Shown here: in pieces, positions 55,294 to 64,000 of the stretch | Layout: each line of letters starts with the position of its first letter | How positions within the stretch are numbered: position 1 is the first letter of the stretch | Made by a program: the position numbers and the translations under genes | Origin: Agarivorans sp050870875 | GTDB taxonomy: Bacteria; Pseudomonadota; Gammaproteobacteria; Enterobacterales; Celerinatantimonadaceae | Length of the DNA stretch: 64,000 nt | Reading direction: 5' to 3' | Assembly: GCF_050870875.2 (NCBI RefSeq) | Contig: NZ_CP194041.2 | Coordinates: 4,216,001 to 4,280,000 of the forward strand | Notes under the pieces: generated by a model | Told to the model about the DNA's origin: nothing | Seen by the model: only the letters and a program-made list of their open reading frames with translations | The model's database searches: none

Positions 55294-56142
55294 CTATTTT
55301 ATCGGAATATTAATATCAACTTCAAAATAGTCATGACTAGGCTCAGCCAGTTTATAGGAATCAAACCTGACTCGACGGTCCAAAACTAAACCACTTTTAG
55401 GAAACCACACATATAAAAAGCCCTTATATTCCTTAATCATTTCACTTTCACTCCCTTTAAAATGATAAGAACAATAACGGCCACCTTTTATTAGCTTGGT
55501 ATTAGCGCGGGTTTTTATAGCATCGGTGAGTTGGTCGACCTTAAGGCATAAGTCAAAAATACAACGATCACCATCAGTGATATTCGGGTCGTTATAGCAC
55601 ACTTCAATAAGCTGAGAGTCGTCCTTAAAATAGTCACGATACTCTTCAATAAAATCAGGCCACAGCACGCCCATGTCGTTATAGTTACCGATGTAGCGCT
55701 TATAAATAACCAAGTTACTGTCAAACTCAGTCACCCTCACCTTGTCAGCATAAAAGCTGGGATTTTCATAGAAAAAGGGCTGACTGAGCGGGCTCTGTAA
55801 GTTGTTATTTTTGTATTTTTCCAAACGCCTGAATTGGGTCGGTGAGATGCCATGATGCTTAGAGAATGCCGAGCTGTAATTGGATGAACTATAACCGTAA
55901 TTCATGCCCACTTCGGTAATGCTGTTTTTCATGTTCATGCCAAGAACAATCGCGCTCTCCTCCATTTTCATTTTTTTAATCATCGCATAGACACTATCGC
56001 CAGTTTCCTCCTTGAATAAACGAGTGAAATGGAACTTCGACAAATGGCAATAGCGCGCTACATCTTCTACTTTTAATTCGTTTTCAAGGTTATCAACGAT
56101 GTAATCTATTCCTTTATTTACATATTTGTTTTTAATCTCCAC
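55294..56142 (-). CDS. AraC-family regulator with GyrI-like effector domain
   Basis: A ~282-aa protein with an N-terminal pair of helix-turn-helix motifs (VEDVARYCHLSKFHFTRLFK, and NYGYSSSNYSSAFSKHHGISP) followed by a C-terminal GyrI-like small-molecule-binding domain (VYKRYIGNY... through GGRYCSYHFKGS). I choose a GTG preceded by GGAG five bases upstream, giving MEIKNKYVNKGIDYI; the frame is open 13 codons further. It lies upstream of and co-oriented with the receptor gene and may control it, perhaps sensing the siderophore; no direct evidence. Confidence 0.85.
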   Translation of the reverse strand: MEIKNKYVNKGIDYIVDNLENELKVEDVARYCHLSKFHFTRLFKEETGDSVYAMIKKMKMEESAIVLGMNMKNSITEVGMNYGYSSSNYSSAFSKHHGISPTQFRRLEKYKNNNLQSPLSQPFFYENPSFYADKVRVTEFDSNLVIYKRYIGNYNDMGVLWPDFIEEYRDYFKDDSQLIEVCYNDPNITDGDRCIFDLCLKVDQLTDAIKTRANTKLIKGGRYCSYHFKGSESEMIKEYKGFLYVWFPKSGLVLDRRVRFDSYKLAEPSHDYFEVDINIPIK

Positions 56143-56436
56143 CGACTCTCCAAGAAAACTGTCTATTAAACGACGACACACGCGATTAGTAACTTAGCCA
56201 TAAATATACCGCTAGCAACAAATAGAAAGAAGCGTTTCTTTGTAAGAGTATAAAAATGGGGATGCCCTGATTTTCAATATCATTAAAGGTCTTGCAAAGA
56301 TTACTTCCAATAAAACCTATAACGACTCATTGAAGTTGTCAGTCGGGCGCTTGGTTAGTGCCTGACTGACGGTGTTGCTCTTTGTTTATAACGTTATTTG
56401 TCATATACAGGCCAATGCTGCAGTCCCACCCTTTAA

Positions 56437-57081
56437 TTAAAGTTTATCGAGTAGCGCAATAATTTCACTCGGCTCTTGACGCTTGGTGTAGTCCGCATCA
56501 ACAAAGGCGCTAACAATGGCTTTGTCTGGAGTAACGACAAAGGTGGCAGCCAAAGGCAAATCAAATTGCCCCTTCCCGTTGTGACCTTCCACATCGATAC
56601 CAAAACCTGAATAGATAGTACGTAGCTCTTCTGGTAAAGAGAACACCAAGCCCAACCGCTTAGCGTAGTTAGATCCAGGATCACTGAGGACTTCAAATTC
56701 TAAGGCATTCTTCTCGGCGGTTGATAGGCTTTGATCGGGTAGCTCTGGGGTAATTGCGACGAGGTTTGCACCCGCTTTTTTTAATTCGGGAAGTACAGCT
56801 TGGTAGGCTTTTAGTTCTAAGTTGCAATATGGGCACCAGCCTCCACGATAGAAGGTCATAACCAGTGGACCTTGCTCCAATAGTTGATTTAGGCTGCGTA
56901 ATTGGCCTAGCTGGTTGCTTAGTTCAAACTCGGGCAGCACCTCCCCTTGCTTAGGTGCCCTGCTAGTCATACCCGATTCGTTTAGTGCTTGAGTGGCTTG
57001 GCTCATAATTAGCTGAATATTCTCGGGAACATTTTCTTTAAACTTGGCGCGGTAGTCAGCGATAGCGTTTTGTAGTTTCAT
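56437..57081 (-). CDS. Peroxiredoxin-like AhpC/TSA family protein
   Basis: A 214-aa thioredoxin-fold protein with the active site GGWCPYCN at about residue 83, so both Cys of a CxxC pair are present, more like a thiol-disulfide/peroxiredoxin-like (redoxin) protein than classical AhpC. The start MKLQNAIADYR has AAGGA upstream; a 23-codon extension would run into the operator region. Divergent from a TetR regulator gene, with three palindromic boxes between. Likely oxidative or electrophile stress function. Confidence 0.85.
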   Translation of the reverse strand: MKLQNAIADYRAKFKENVPENIQLIMSQATQALNESGMTSRAPKQGEVLPEFELSNQLGQLRSLNQLLEQGPLVMTFYRGGWCPYCNLELKAYQAVLPELKKAGANLVAITPELPDQSLSTAEKNALEFEVLSDPGSNYAKRLGLVFSLPEELRTIYSGFGIDVEGHNGKGQFDLPLAATFVVTPDKAIVSAFVDADYTKRQEPSEIIALLDKL

Positions 57082-57138
57082 GCTAGGGTCCTTACTAGGA
57101 TATTGACAGTGAATAGTTAATCTTGATTCGCACTTAAC

Positions 57139-57212
57139 TTGAACGATCATTCAATTTTATTTAAACAGAGCTTAAATGGTCATTCAAGTTTATTTTGAGC
57201 ATTCATTCAAAA
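57139..57212. promoter_or_regulatory. Three palindromic operator-like boxes between the peroxiredoxin-like and tetR genes
   Basis: TTGAACGATCATTCAA (57139-57154), CTTAAATGGTCATTCAAG (57171-57188) and TTTTGAGCATTCATTCAAAA (57193-57212) share a TTGAATG / CATTCAA half-site. This spacing and half-site are typical of TetR-family binding, with the divergent regulator the obvious candidate binder. Confidence 0.7.
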
Positions 57213-57321
57213 TTGATTAAACTAAAGATTAAAATTGACAGACAGTACACCGTACCTTTGCAACGACTGTATAAACTTTGATAAAGGCCTATGGCAGTAG
57301 ATGCATAATGTTGGAGAGTAA

Positions 57322-57894
57322 ATGGCTAGAGCTAAGTTCGATCGAGACCAAGTAATTGATAATGCTATGCAGTTATTTTGGCAGCGGGGTTTTTCGGGCG
57401 GCTCGATGCAGCAGATCGTGCAAGTAACGGGGTTAAAGCCAGGGAGCATCTATTTGGCTTTTGACAGCAAAGAGGGCTTATATGCCACTTGTTTGCAGCG
57501 CTATGCCTTGCACTCTAAACAGCTCATTGATAAACAGTTACAAAGTGCAGCTGATCTTCCATTGGCGCTATGTCAACTGTTGATAAAGTTGCTTGAAGAA
57601 TCATGTTGTAATGACTATTTCAGCTGCTTTCTAGTACGTACTTGGCTTGAGTTAGAAGCCGACTCTGAGCTACATCAGCTGGCAGGAAAATTGTTGAGCG
57701 AAATCGAGCAGCACTATGTTGCCTACTTGAGTCAAGTATTCTCACCAGAACAGGCGACCGCTTATGCCAATAGCCTTATGATGCATATTTTTGGCTTGCG
57801 GGTATATGGTTTTCACCAGCAGCGAGCCGCGGCGATGCGTCAATCTCTTGAATTAGGCTTGTCATGGTTGCCTTGGGGCAAGCTGCCTAATTAG
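57322..57894 (+). CDS. TetR-family transcriptional regulator
   Basis: A 190-aa regulator with N-terminal HTH (NAMQLFWQRGFSGGSMQQIV then GLKPGSIYLAFDSKEGLY) and a divergent ligand-binding C-terminal half. The domain sequence resembles the NemR/AcuR-like group that senses electrophiles or oxidants through Cys; Cys residues are present (CCNDYFSC near the middle). It faces the peroxiredoxin-like gene across palindromic boxes and probably represses it and itself. Confidence 0.88.
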   Translation: MARAKFDRDQVIDNAMQLFWQRGFSGGSMQQIVQVTGLKPGSIYLAFDSKEGLYATCLQRYALHSKQLIDKQLQSAADLPLALCQLLIKLLEESCCNDYFSCFLVRTWLELEADSELHQLAGKLLSEIEQHYVAYLSQVFSPEQATAYANSLMMHIFGLRVYGFHQQRAAAMRQSLELGLSWLPWGKLPN

Positions 57895-58267
57895 CCTTAG
57901 TTATTTAGCAAAAGCGATCCCGTAAAGCGTATGGCAATTATTGGTTTGCAGTGCAGAGGGAGCAAAATGCCTTATCGTTTCTGAGCTCAGTCGAAAGCCG
58001 CCCAGCAACAAAGTCGTAAAGCCAATGAGTATAAAAAGGAGCCGAGAGTATCCTTTTAATGTTCCTAATTACTTTCGCCAGTTTTTAACTATTTTGCCGC
58101 AGCTACCATTAAGCTATAGCGAGCGCTTCTTACTATGCCAGTTAAGTATAAAATGAACTTGGCTAAACAATACATCGAGTATTCTCAAGCGCTTATTCCG
58201 TATTAGCCAAAAAGCCGCTAATATCAAAACACTATCATTAAATGCCTGATGGAGCAGCCACCACTTA
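57895..58267. other. Gene-free stretch between tetR and the DUF481 gene
   Basis: 373 bp. One short plus-strand frame (57941-58156) is open but has no recognisable features. No terminator of good quality or obvious promoter was found. Confidence 0.45.
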
Positions 58268-59395
58268 ATGCGCCTCTTAGCTGTTGTATTATTAGCAAGC
58301 TTTTCCAGCCTTAGCCTTCCACTCGCTGCAGGCTCCTCTCTTCCTAAGGTCCAGCAGACACCGCAAACTGTTGCTGAACAATTTCAACAAGATTATTTTA
58401 GTGCACTGGATTTAGATGACGACAAGGATTGGATCCAACTAGACTCTGGCGAAGTCATTCAAGGGGAACTAGAAGAGCTTTACCAAAAAGAAGTCCTGTT
58501 CGACAGTGATGAATTAGACGACCTAAACATTGATATTGAAGATATTCAACGACTACGCACCGCCAACTGGTTCCAAGTAAACTTGCGTGGCTTAGGCGTA
58601 GTACGTGGCCGCTTAATGGTTGACAACGATGGCGTGACCATTATTGGCAAAGACACCCATTATGCCTCACGCCAAGATGTTATATCGGTGTATCGGGTCG
58701 CTGAGCGAGAAGCAGACCGTTGGGAAAACAAAGCCACCTTAAGCGCCAATATTGCCAGCGGCAATACCAACACCTTAGAAATAAACGGCAAACTTAATAG
58801 TGAACGCAAAACCGCACTTAATCGAACAATCATCACCTACCTCGGGGTTATTTCTGAATCCAATGATGAAACCACAGCGCGAAACCACAGAGTCACCCTA
58901 TCTCATGATTTATATAAACATCATGATTGGTTCTTTCGCCCTGTATTGGCTGATTTTTACCACGCGCCACTGAAAAATATAAAGCTACAAACTCAATTAG
59001 CCTCGCAAGTAGGTTACATTGCAGTGGATAATGATCGCAAAAAGTGGGAGTTGTCTATTGGTCCTTCCTGGCAGCAAACCCGATTTGAAGAAGTCACCGC
59101 TGGCAGTTCCAACAAGGAAAGTAGTATTGGTTTGTCCTTTGCTTCCAACTTTGAAATAGACATCACCGAAGACATCGAGCTTACTCACGACTATCAAGTG
59201 ACCTTGGCTCAGAAAAAGACTGGCGGCTACCAACATCACAACCTACTCAACCTAGCCATTGAGATTACCGACGATCTTGATTTAGACATCGACTTCATTT
59301 GGGATTACACCGAATCTCCCACGGCAGACTCAGATGACATCACGCCCGACCCAAATGACTATCGCCTAGTGATAGGGATTGGTTTAGATTTCTAA
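58268..59395 (+). CDS. DUF481 outer-membrane protein
   Basis: A 375-aa precursor with signal peptide (cleavage after PLAAG or close), an acidic linker (DLDDDKDWIQLDSGEVIQG, which also resembles an N-terminal SH3-like strand), then a ~230-residue beta-barrel of alternating residues: TLSANIASGNTNTLEINGKL, LSHDLYKHHDWFFRPV, ending YRLVIGIGLDF with the C-terminal aromatic. DUF481 proteins are salt-stress-induced outer-membrane proteins of unknown role. Confidence 0.88.
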   Translation: MRLLAVVLLASFSSLSLPLAAGSSLPKVQQTPQTVAEQFQQDYFSALDLDDDKDWIQLDSGEVIQGELEELYQKEVLFDSDELDDLNIDIEDIQRLRTANWFQVNLRGLGVVRGRLMVDNDGVTIIGKDTHYASRQDVISVYRVAEREADRWENKATLSANIASGNTNTLEINGKLNSERKTALNRTIITYLGVISESNDETTARNHRVTLSHDLYKHHDWFFRPVLADFYHAPLKNIKLQTQLASQVGYIAVDNDRKKWELSIGPSWQQTRFEEVTAGSSNKESSIGLSFASNFEIDITEDIELTHDYQVTLAQKKTGGYQHHNLLNLAIEITDDLDLDIDFIWDYTESPTADSDDITPDPNDYRLVIGIGLDF

Positions 59396-59582
59396 AAAGA
59401 GCCACTTTCGAAGACAGGCTTTAAAGGGGCAGAATGAATTTATTGACTCAGTTAACATGCTTTCGCCCCCTTCTCACCAACCGCGGATACCTTCTTTTAC
59501 CCGCAGGCCTGTGAACATTGTTAGTTCATTCTTAAAGCTATCACGCCTTAGCCCCGGGCTTGGAAAGGAAAATACTTAATAT

Positions 59583-59617
59583 AAAAAAAGCCCGTAAAGC
59601 AATGCTTTACGGGCTTT
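59583..59617 (-). terminator. Terminator of groESL
   Basis: A perfect 14-bp stem (AAAGCCCGTAAAGC / GCTTTACGGGCTTT), a 3-nt loop and a T-run on the minus strand, 40 bp after the groEL stop. Confidence 0.92.
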
Positions 59618-59657
59618 AAGAAACTTTATGAGTTTCTATGGATAGCTGGCGCTATGA

Positions 59658-61313
59658 TTACATCATGCCGCCCATTCCACCCATTCCACCCATACCGCCC
59701 ATGCCACCCATATCAGGTGCACCAGCAGCTTTATCTTCAGGCTTATCAGTGATCATGCACTCAGTGGTGATCATTAAGCCTGCAATCGATGCAGCGAATT
59801 GAAGGGCACTACGAGTCACTTTAGTTGGGTCAAGAATACCCATTGCTAACATGTCACCATATTCACCAGTACCAGCATTGTAGCCGTAGTTAGCTTCACC
59901 TTCTTTCACGTTGTTACATACCACTGATGATTCATCACCTGCGTTATCAACGATTTGACGAAGTGGGGCTTCCATCGCGCGAAGCGCAACACGAATACCA
60001 ACGTTTTGCTCTTCATTATCACCTTTAAGGTCAATAATTTTAGCCGCAGCTCGAACCAACGCAACACCACCACCGGCAACCACACCTTCTTCAACCGCAG
60101 CGCGAGTCGCATGTAGCGCATCTTCAACACGCGCTTTCTTCTCTTTCATTTCAACTTCAGTCGCAGCGCCCACTTTAATCACGGCAACACCGCCAGCAAG
60201 TTTAGCAACACGTTCTTGAAGTTTTTCACGGTCGTAGTCAGAAGAGGTATCTTCAATTTGTTGACGAATTTGTACAACACGTCCTTCAATCGCAGCTTCT
60301 TCACCTAAACCATCAATAATGGTGGTGTTATCTTTAGTAATCACTACACGCTTAGCGCTACCAAGATCTTCTAAAGTCGCTTTTTCAAGTTCCAAACCAA
60401 CTTCTTCTGAAATCACTGTACCGTTGGTTAGGATCGCAATGTCTTGTAACATCGCTTTACGACGGTCACCAAACCCAGGGGCTTTTACTGCTGAAACTTT
60501 CACAATACCACGCATGTTGTTAACAACTAGTGTGGCTAAGGCTTCGCCTTCAACATCTTCGGCAATAATCAGTAAAGGTTTGCCCGCTTTCGCCAAAGCT
60601 TCTAACAATGGAAGTAACTCACGGATGTTAGAAATTTTCTTATCAGCCAATAAAATGTAAGGGCTATCTAGCTCTACGCTGCCATTTTCTTGGTTATTGA
60701 TGAAGTAAGGAGACAGGTAACCGCGATCGAACTGCATTCCTTCAACAACGTCTAGCTCATCAGTCAGAGCTTGACCTTCTTCTACAGTAATAACGCCTTC
60801 TTTACCTACTTTTTCCATTGCTTCTGCAATGATATTACCCACGGTGGTATCAGAGTTAGCAGAGATAGTCCCAACTTGAGCAATCGCCTTAGTATCGGCA
60901 CAAGGTGCAGACAAGTTTTTAAGCTCAGCCACAGCTGCAACAACAGCTTTGTCGATACCGCGCTTCAGATCCATTGGATTCATACCTGCGGCAACGGCTT
61001 TTAGGCCTTCGTTAACGATACACTGCGCAAGTACAGTTGCAGTAGTTGTTCCATCACCAGCGGCATCATTGGCTTGAGAAGCAACTTCTTTCACCATTTG
61101 AGCGCCCATGTTTTCAAACTTATCTTCTAGCTCAATTTCTTTTGCAACCGAAACACCATCTTTAGTGATAGTCGGTGCTCCAAAAGATTTGTCTAAAACA
61201 ACATTACGACCTTTCGGACCTAAAGTTACTTTTACTGCGTCTGCTAGAATGTTTACGCCCGCTAACATTTTGCCGCGAGAATCATTACCAAATAATACGT
61301 CTTTAGCTGCCAT
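59658..61313 (-). CDS. groL: Chaperonin GroEL
   Basis: The 551-aa Hsp60 chaperonin. MAAKDVLFGNDSRGKML opens the chain; the ATP-binding GDGTTTATVLA (about residues 86-96) and the tail of (GGM)n repeats ending GGMM are present. It follows groES by 47 bp. Confidence 0.99.
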   Translation of the reverse strand: MAAKDVLFGNDSRGKMLAGVNILADAVKVTLGPKGRNVVLDKSFGAPTITKDGVSVAKEIELEDKFENMGAQMVKEVASQANDAAGDGTTTATVLAQCIVNEGLKAVAAGMNPMDLKRGIDKAVVAAVAELKNLSAPCADTKAIAQVGTISANSDTTVGNIIAEAMEKVGKEGVITVEEGQALTDELDVVEGMQFDRGYLSPYFINNQENGSVELDSPYILLADKKISNIRELLPLLEALAKAGKPLLIIAEDVEGEALATLVVNNMRGIVKVSAVKAPGFGDRRKAMLQDIAILTNGTVISEEVGLELEKATLEDLGSAKRVVITKDNTTIIDGLGEEAAIEGRVVQIRQQIEDTSSDYDREKLQERVAKLAGGVAVIKVGAATEVEMKEKKARVEDALHATRAAVEEGVVAGGGVALVRAAAKIIDLKGDNEEQNVGIRVALRAMEAPLRQIVDNAGDESSVVCNNVKEGEANYGYNAGTGEYGDMLAMGILDPTKVTRSALQFAASIAGLMITTECMITDKPEDKAAGAPDMGGMGGMGGMGGMGGMM

Positions 61314-61360
61314 GATTTTTTCCTAAAATGAGTTCTGTTTTCTCTATCGAAAAAGGGAGA

Positions 61361-61651
61361 TTATTCTACAATTGCAAGAATGTCTGATTCAGACATAATC
61401 AATACTTCTTCACCGTCAACTTTCTCAGTTTTAGTGCCGTAGCCTTCGTTAAATATAACGGTGTCACCCACTTTTACATCTAGGGCAAGTAACTCACCAT
61501 TTTCTAGCATACGACCTTTACCTACAGCGAGTATTTCGCCACGGCTTGATTTTTCTGCTGCAGATCCTGTAAGCACGATGCCACCAGCTGATTTACTTTC
61601 TTGATCTTTACGTTTGATGATAACGCGGTCATGCAACGGACGGATATTCAT
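61361..61651 (-). CDS. groS: Co-chaperonin GroES
   Basis: The 96-aa co-chaperonin MNIRPLHDRVIIKRK..., with the mobile loop containing SAGGIVLTGSAAEKSS, and YGTKTEKVDGEEVLIMSE. First gene of the groESL operon; a strong AAAGGAGA ribosome-binding site precedes it. Confidence 0.99.
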   Translation of the reverse strand: MNIRPLHDRVIIKRKDQESKSAGGIVLTGSAAEKSSRGEILAVGKGRMLENGELLALDVKVGDTVIFNEGYGTKTEKVDGEEVLIMSESDILAIVE

Positions 61652-61731
61652 TGCGATCTCTCCTTTAAAAAAACAATCGTGTTTTGTTCATGTATATGTA
61701 ACTCAGAGTTACAAACTTAATCTTGCAAATA

Positions 61732-61762
61732 AGATGGGGGTCGTTAGTTGCGCATACAAGGG
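61732..61762 (-). promoter_or_regulatory. Sigma-32 heat-shock promoter of groESL
   Basis: On the minus strand CCCTTGTA, a 15-bp spacer and CCCCATCT: a near-perfect sigma-32 (RpoH) promoter, 81 bp upstream of groES. No CIRCE/HrcA repeat is seen in the leader. Confidence 0.9.
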
Positions 61763-61978
61763 GGGATAGAAAATTTTTTATTTTTTTATCGAAAAAACAT
61801 AACTGAAATCAATCTGAAAACATTTTCATCGACAAGTTGTACAAAAAACGCTTGAATTTAAGCTGAAATTTGAGCAGGATCACACCGACTGGTCATACAA
61901 AACATCATTTAACACAAAACTATAACAACTTAATAACAACCAGTTCAGTTTATTAGCGTAATAACGGGAGCACTAAGC

Positions 61979-62161
61979 ATGCAGCCAATTTATATTGCCT
62001 TCGAGCGTTTAAGCGGTTTATTTTCTAAAGAAAAAACCGTCTATGTACCTTTTCAAGGTAGCGTAGCAGAAGCGGAAGAACACCTTCGCTCCGAAGAGTT
62101 TGGTAGTTTTTTGTCAACGAGCATGGGAATGAACCCAAGAGTCGTAACCACTAAACACTAA
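61979..62161 (+). CDS. 60-aa small hypothetical protein
   Basis: MQPIYIAFERLSGLFSKEK opens a 60-aa soluble peptide with no membrane segment. A GGGAG ribosome-binding site lies eight bases upstream and a strong terminator follows the stop, so it is likely a real single-gene unit. No family is recognised. It diverges from groES, convergent with fxsA. Confidence 0.65.
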   Translation: MQPIYIAFERLSGLFSKEKTVYVPFQGSVAEAEEHLRSEEFGSFLSTSMGMNPRVVTTKH

Positions 62162-62187
62162 CATCGATAGCTCAACAAAGCATACTC

Positions 62188-62218
62188 AAAAATAAGGGCT
62201 TATAGCCCTTATTTTTTA
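62188..62218. terminator. Bidirectional terminator between the small gene and fxsA
   Basis: AATAAGGGCT-TAT-AGCCCTTATT with flanking A and T runs, overlapping the fxsA stop on the minus strand and the 3' end of the small gene transcript on the plus strand. Confidence 0.85.
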
Positions 62219-62728
62219 ATCATCTTTTCTTTCAAACTCACCTTCAATCACATTTCCAGACTTGTCGACGTCTTTGATATTGGCTGGCCCCGTTTCTTGT
62301 TCTTGCCCAAAGTCTGGTGATTGATTTCTCATGGTTTGCATTTTTAATAGTTGCGATTTCAAAAATCGAGCCGCCAAAGCTGCGCGTAGTGGCGGGAACA
62401 ATAACAATAAACCGAAGAAATCAGTAATAAATCCCGGCATCACCAACATCACGCCAGCAACAATCAACATCAGGCCTTCAAACATTTGTTGCGCAGGCGT
62501 TTCGCCTCGCTCCATCGCCGCTCGTGCTTGGAAGGCGGTTTGTAGGCCTTGACTACGAACTAAAGAGGCTCCGACGACTGCGGTGAGGATCGTCAATCCA
62601 ATCGCAGGAAGCGCTCCCATCAAACTACCCACCTTAATTAGTACAAAGATTTCAGCGTATGACAGACCCGCAAATAACAAAAAAATATATAAAAACAAGG
62701 GAGAAATCCTCTTCAAATGGCAAAGCAC
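62216..62728 (-). CDS. fxsA: FxsA membrane protein
   Basis: A ~170-aa protein with four hydrophobic helices and the family stretches VGASLVRSQGLQ, GETPAQQMFEGLMLIVAGVMLVMPGF and DFFGLLLLFPPLRAAL. E. coli FxsA overproduction relieves T7 exclusion by F. The frame opens at GTG; a TTG at 62698 with AGAGG nine bases upstream would give a shorter, more family-like N-terminus. Located between groESL and dsbD as in E. coli. Confidence 0.9.
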   Translation of the reverse strand: MLCHLKRISPLFLYIFLLFAGLSYAEIFVLIKVGSLMGALPAIGLTILTAVVGASLVRSQGLQTAFQARAAMERGETPAQQMFEGLMLIVAGVMLVMPGFITDFFGLLLLFPPLRAALAARFLKSQLLKMQTMRNQSPDFGQEQETGPANIKDVDKSGNVIEGEFERKDD

Positions 62729-63105
62729 TAAACAATGCTTTATCTGCTAAGACTAAAATATGGGGAGCATCAGCGCAAATTTAAAGGCTGTCTGCTTGAT
62801 ATCGTCAGTGCTATTTATCTTGAATGATACACATTATTACGCTAAGAGATGAATACCTCGAAAAATGAACAAGCCACATTTATAAAACCAATCAGCAAAA
62901 TGCAACGATTTCGAACAAAATCCTCAGCAAGCAAAAAAATCAGGGTTTGTGTTATTATTTTGTCGCAACTGAGGTCTGTCTATCATGAGTCGTAAAAAAG
63001 TACTTCCAAGACCGATGCTCTCGTAAGTATTGATTGAACGGCATACTGATTTCGGATGACCTTTATAGGGTTGTATATTGATTAGGGAGCGAGAAAAGAC
63101 CTCAC
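62729..63105. other. Intergenic region between fxsA and dsbD
   Basis: 377 bp. It contains a 13-codon frame at 62985-63026 (plus strand) beginning ATGAGTCGTAAAAAA with GAGG ten bases upstream, possibly a leader peptide for dsbD. cutA, often found beside dsbD, is not in this gap. Confidence 0.4.
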
Positions 63106-64000
63106 ATGGCAAAACGAATTTTTATCATCATACTGGCATTTTACTTCAGCTCTACACTGCATGCCGAAAGTCTGCTTAATCAATTACCAGGACTCAAGCC
63201 TTCGGTGACGAGTAATGCAGAAGAATTCTTGCCCGTCGATAGTGCCTTTGCCTTTAATTTTCTAGAACAAGATGGTGGCTTGCAACTTAACTGGCAAGTG
63301 GCCCCTCACTACTATCTTTATCAGCGGCAATTTAGCGTGAAGGTCAATGATGAGCCAATCGAGCTCAGTCACTACTTACCTCAAGCACAGCCCTATGATG
63401 ACCCCTATTTTGGCCAAGTGCAGATTTACCCACAGGATGTGAGCTTCACCATCCCACTCGCACAACTCGGCGATGCCTCTCGCATTGAAGTCAGTTATCA
63501 AGGCTGTGCAAAAGCCGGTTTATGTTATCCACCGCAAATCAAAGAAGCCTTTCTTAGCAATCATATCGAGCCATCCACCACAGTTCCTGTAGCGCAAGCA
63601 ACGCCAAGCCCCTCCGGCCTCAAGGTAAGTGAGCCGATTAGCCAGCAATGGGTATTGGCCGAGCGACTCACCAACAACAACATTTGGTTGAATATATTAC
63701 TCTTCTTTATTTTGGGACTCGGTTTAGCATTTACCCCCTGCGTTTTCCCCATGTACCCTATTTTAACTGGGATTATTGCTGGCCCGGGTAAACAACTTAG
63801 CACTCAGCGCGCTTTTCGCCTATCTTTGGCGTACGTGCAAGGCATGGCGCTCACCTTTACGAGCTTAGGTTTAGTGGTTGCCAGTGCTGGCCTACAGTTT
63901 CAAGCCGCGCTACAACATCCTGCTATTTTGGCTAGTTTAGCATTGTTATTTGTACTATTAGCCCTGTCCATGTTTGGCGTTTTTACCCTACAACTCCCCG
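63106..64000 (+). CDS. dsbD: Thiol:disulfide interchange protein DsbD (N-terminal part)
   Basis: The reading frame opens at this ATG and runs off the window (298 codons visible). Signal peptide cleavage follows STLHA; the periplasmic N-terminal domain carries the exchange pair in CAKAGLCYPP (about residues 134-140), and the membrane domain starts with FTPCVFPMYPI, whose Cys relays electrons from thioredoxin. DsbD reduces DsbC, CcmG-type and other periplasmic thiol proteins. No stop is visible. Confidence 0.95.
   Translation, partial: MAKRIFIIILAFYFSSTLHAESLLNQLPGLKPSVTSNAEEFLPVDSAFAFNFLEQDGGLQLNWQVAPHYYLYQRQFSVKVNDEPIELSHYLPQAQPYDDPYFGQVQIYPQDVSFTIPLAQLGDASRIEVSYQGCAKAGLCYPPQIKEAFLSNHIEPSTTVPVAQATPSPSGLKVSEPISQQWVLAERLTNNNIWLNILLFFILGLGLAFTPCVFPMYPILTGIIAGPGKQLSTQRAFRLSLAYVQGMALTFTSLGLVVASAGLQFQAALQHPAILASLALLFVLLALSMFGVFTLQLP

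Noticed and set aside
61661..61760. CIRCE/HrcA element at groESL
   Set aside because: No TTAGCACTC-N9-GAGTGCTAA repeat is present; the sigma-32 promoter explains heat induction.

Overview
The window is a chromosomal segment of a marine-type gammaproteobacterium. Its backbone gene order is that of Alteromonadales/Vibrionales relatives: lptD-surA-pdxA-rsmA-apaG-apaH, obgE-rpmA-rplU/ispB, purA-yjeT-hflC-hflK-hflX-hfq-miaA-mutL-amiB-tsaE-nnr/queG, orn/rsgA-psd-mscM, epmA/frdABCD, efp/epmB, groEL-groES, fxsA, dsbD. The genus is an inference; an Agarivorans-like organism would fit, but no rRNA or other decisive marker is present. Coding density is high, and most products match known families across their full length.

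Layout. 1-8.3 kb: sugar-kinase/cell-wall recycling genes (murU partial, amgK) diverge from the outer-membrane biogenesis and RNA-methylation operon lptD...apaH, followed by folA. 8.4-11.6 kb: the yjjPB transporter pair, obgE and the L27/L21 genes, with ispB diverging. 12.8-24.3 kb: a long minus-strand block with purA, yjeT, the HflKC protease-regulator pair, hflX, hfq, miaA, mutL, amiB, tsaE and nnr. The start codon of nnr overlaps that of the divergent queG. 25.5-26.3 kb: a polyphosphate-type ROK glucokinase.

26.3-27.7 kb holds a striking tRNA locus: three identical tRNA-Gly(GCC) genes embedded among eleven 82-83 bp repeat units. Each unit starts with the 5' end of the same tRNA and carries a shortened anticodon arm. 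One strong stable-RNA promoter precedes the locus and one terminator follows it.

27.7-42.7 kb: orn, rsgA, psd, a very large MscS-type channel, a DASS-family carboxylate/anion transporter, epmA, the anaerobic fumarate reductase operon with an FNR-like box, efp and epmB. EpmA and EpmB both act on the EF-P encoded here.

42.7-57.9 kb is the accessory part. It contains a membrane diguanylate cyclase with a degenerate EAL domain, paired with a cysteine-free molybdopterin-fold periplasmic protein. An IS3 transposase remnant follows. Next is a complete catecholate-siderophore uptake locus: TonB receptor under a Fur-like box, FepB/FepD/FepG/FepC-like ABC importer and an AraC/GyrI-type regulator. In the middle of that locus sits a penicillin-acylase-family Ntn hydrolase with intact catalytic residues but no export signal. 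A TetR regulator/peroxiredoxin-like divergent pair closes the region. 58-64 kb returns to the backbone: a DUF481 outer-membrane protein, groESL with a clear sigma-32 promoter, a 60-aa small protein, fxsA and the first part of dsbD.
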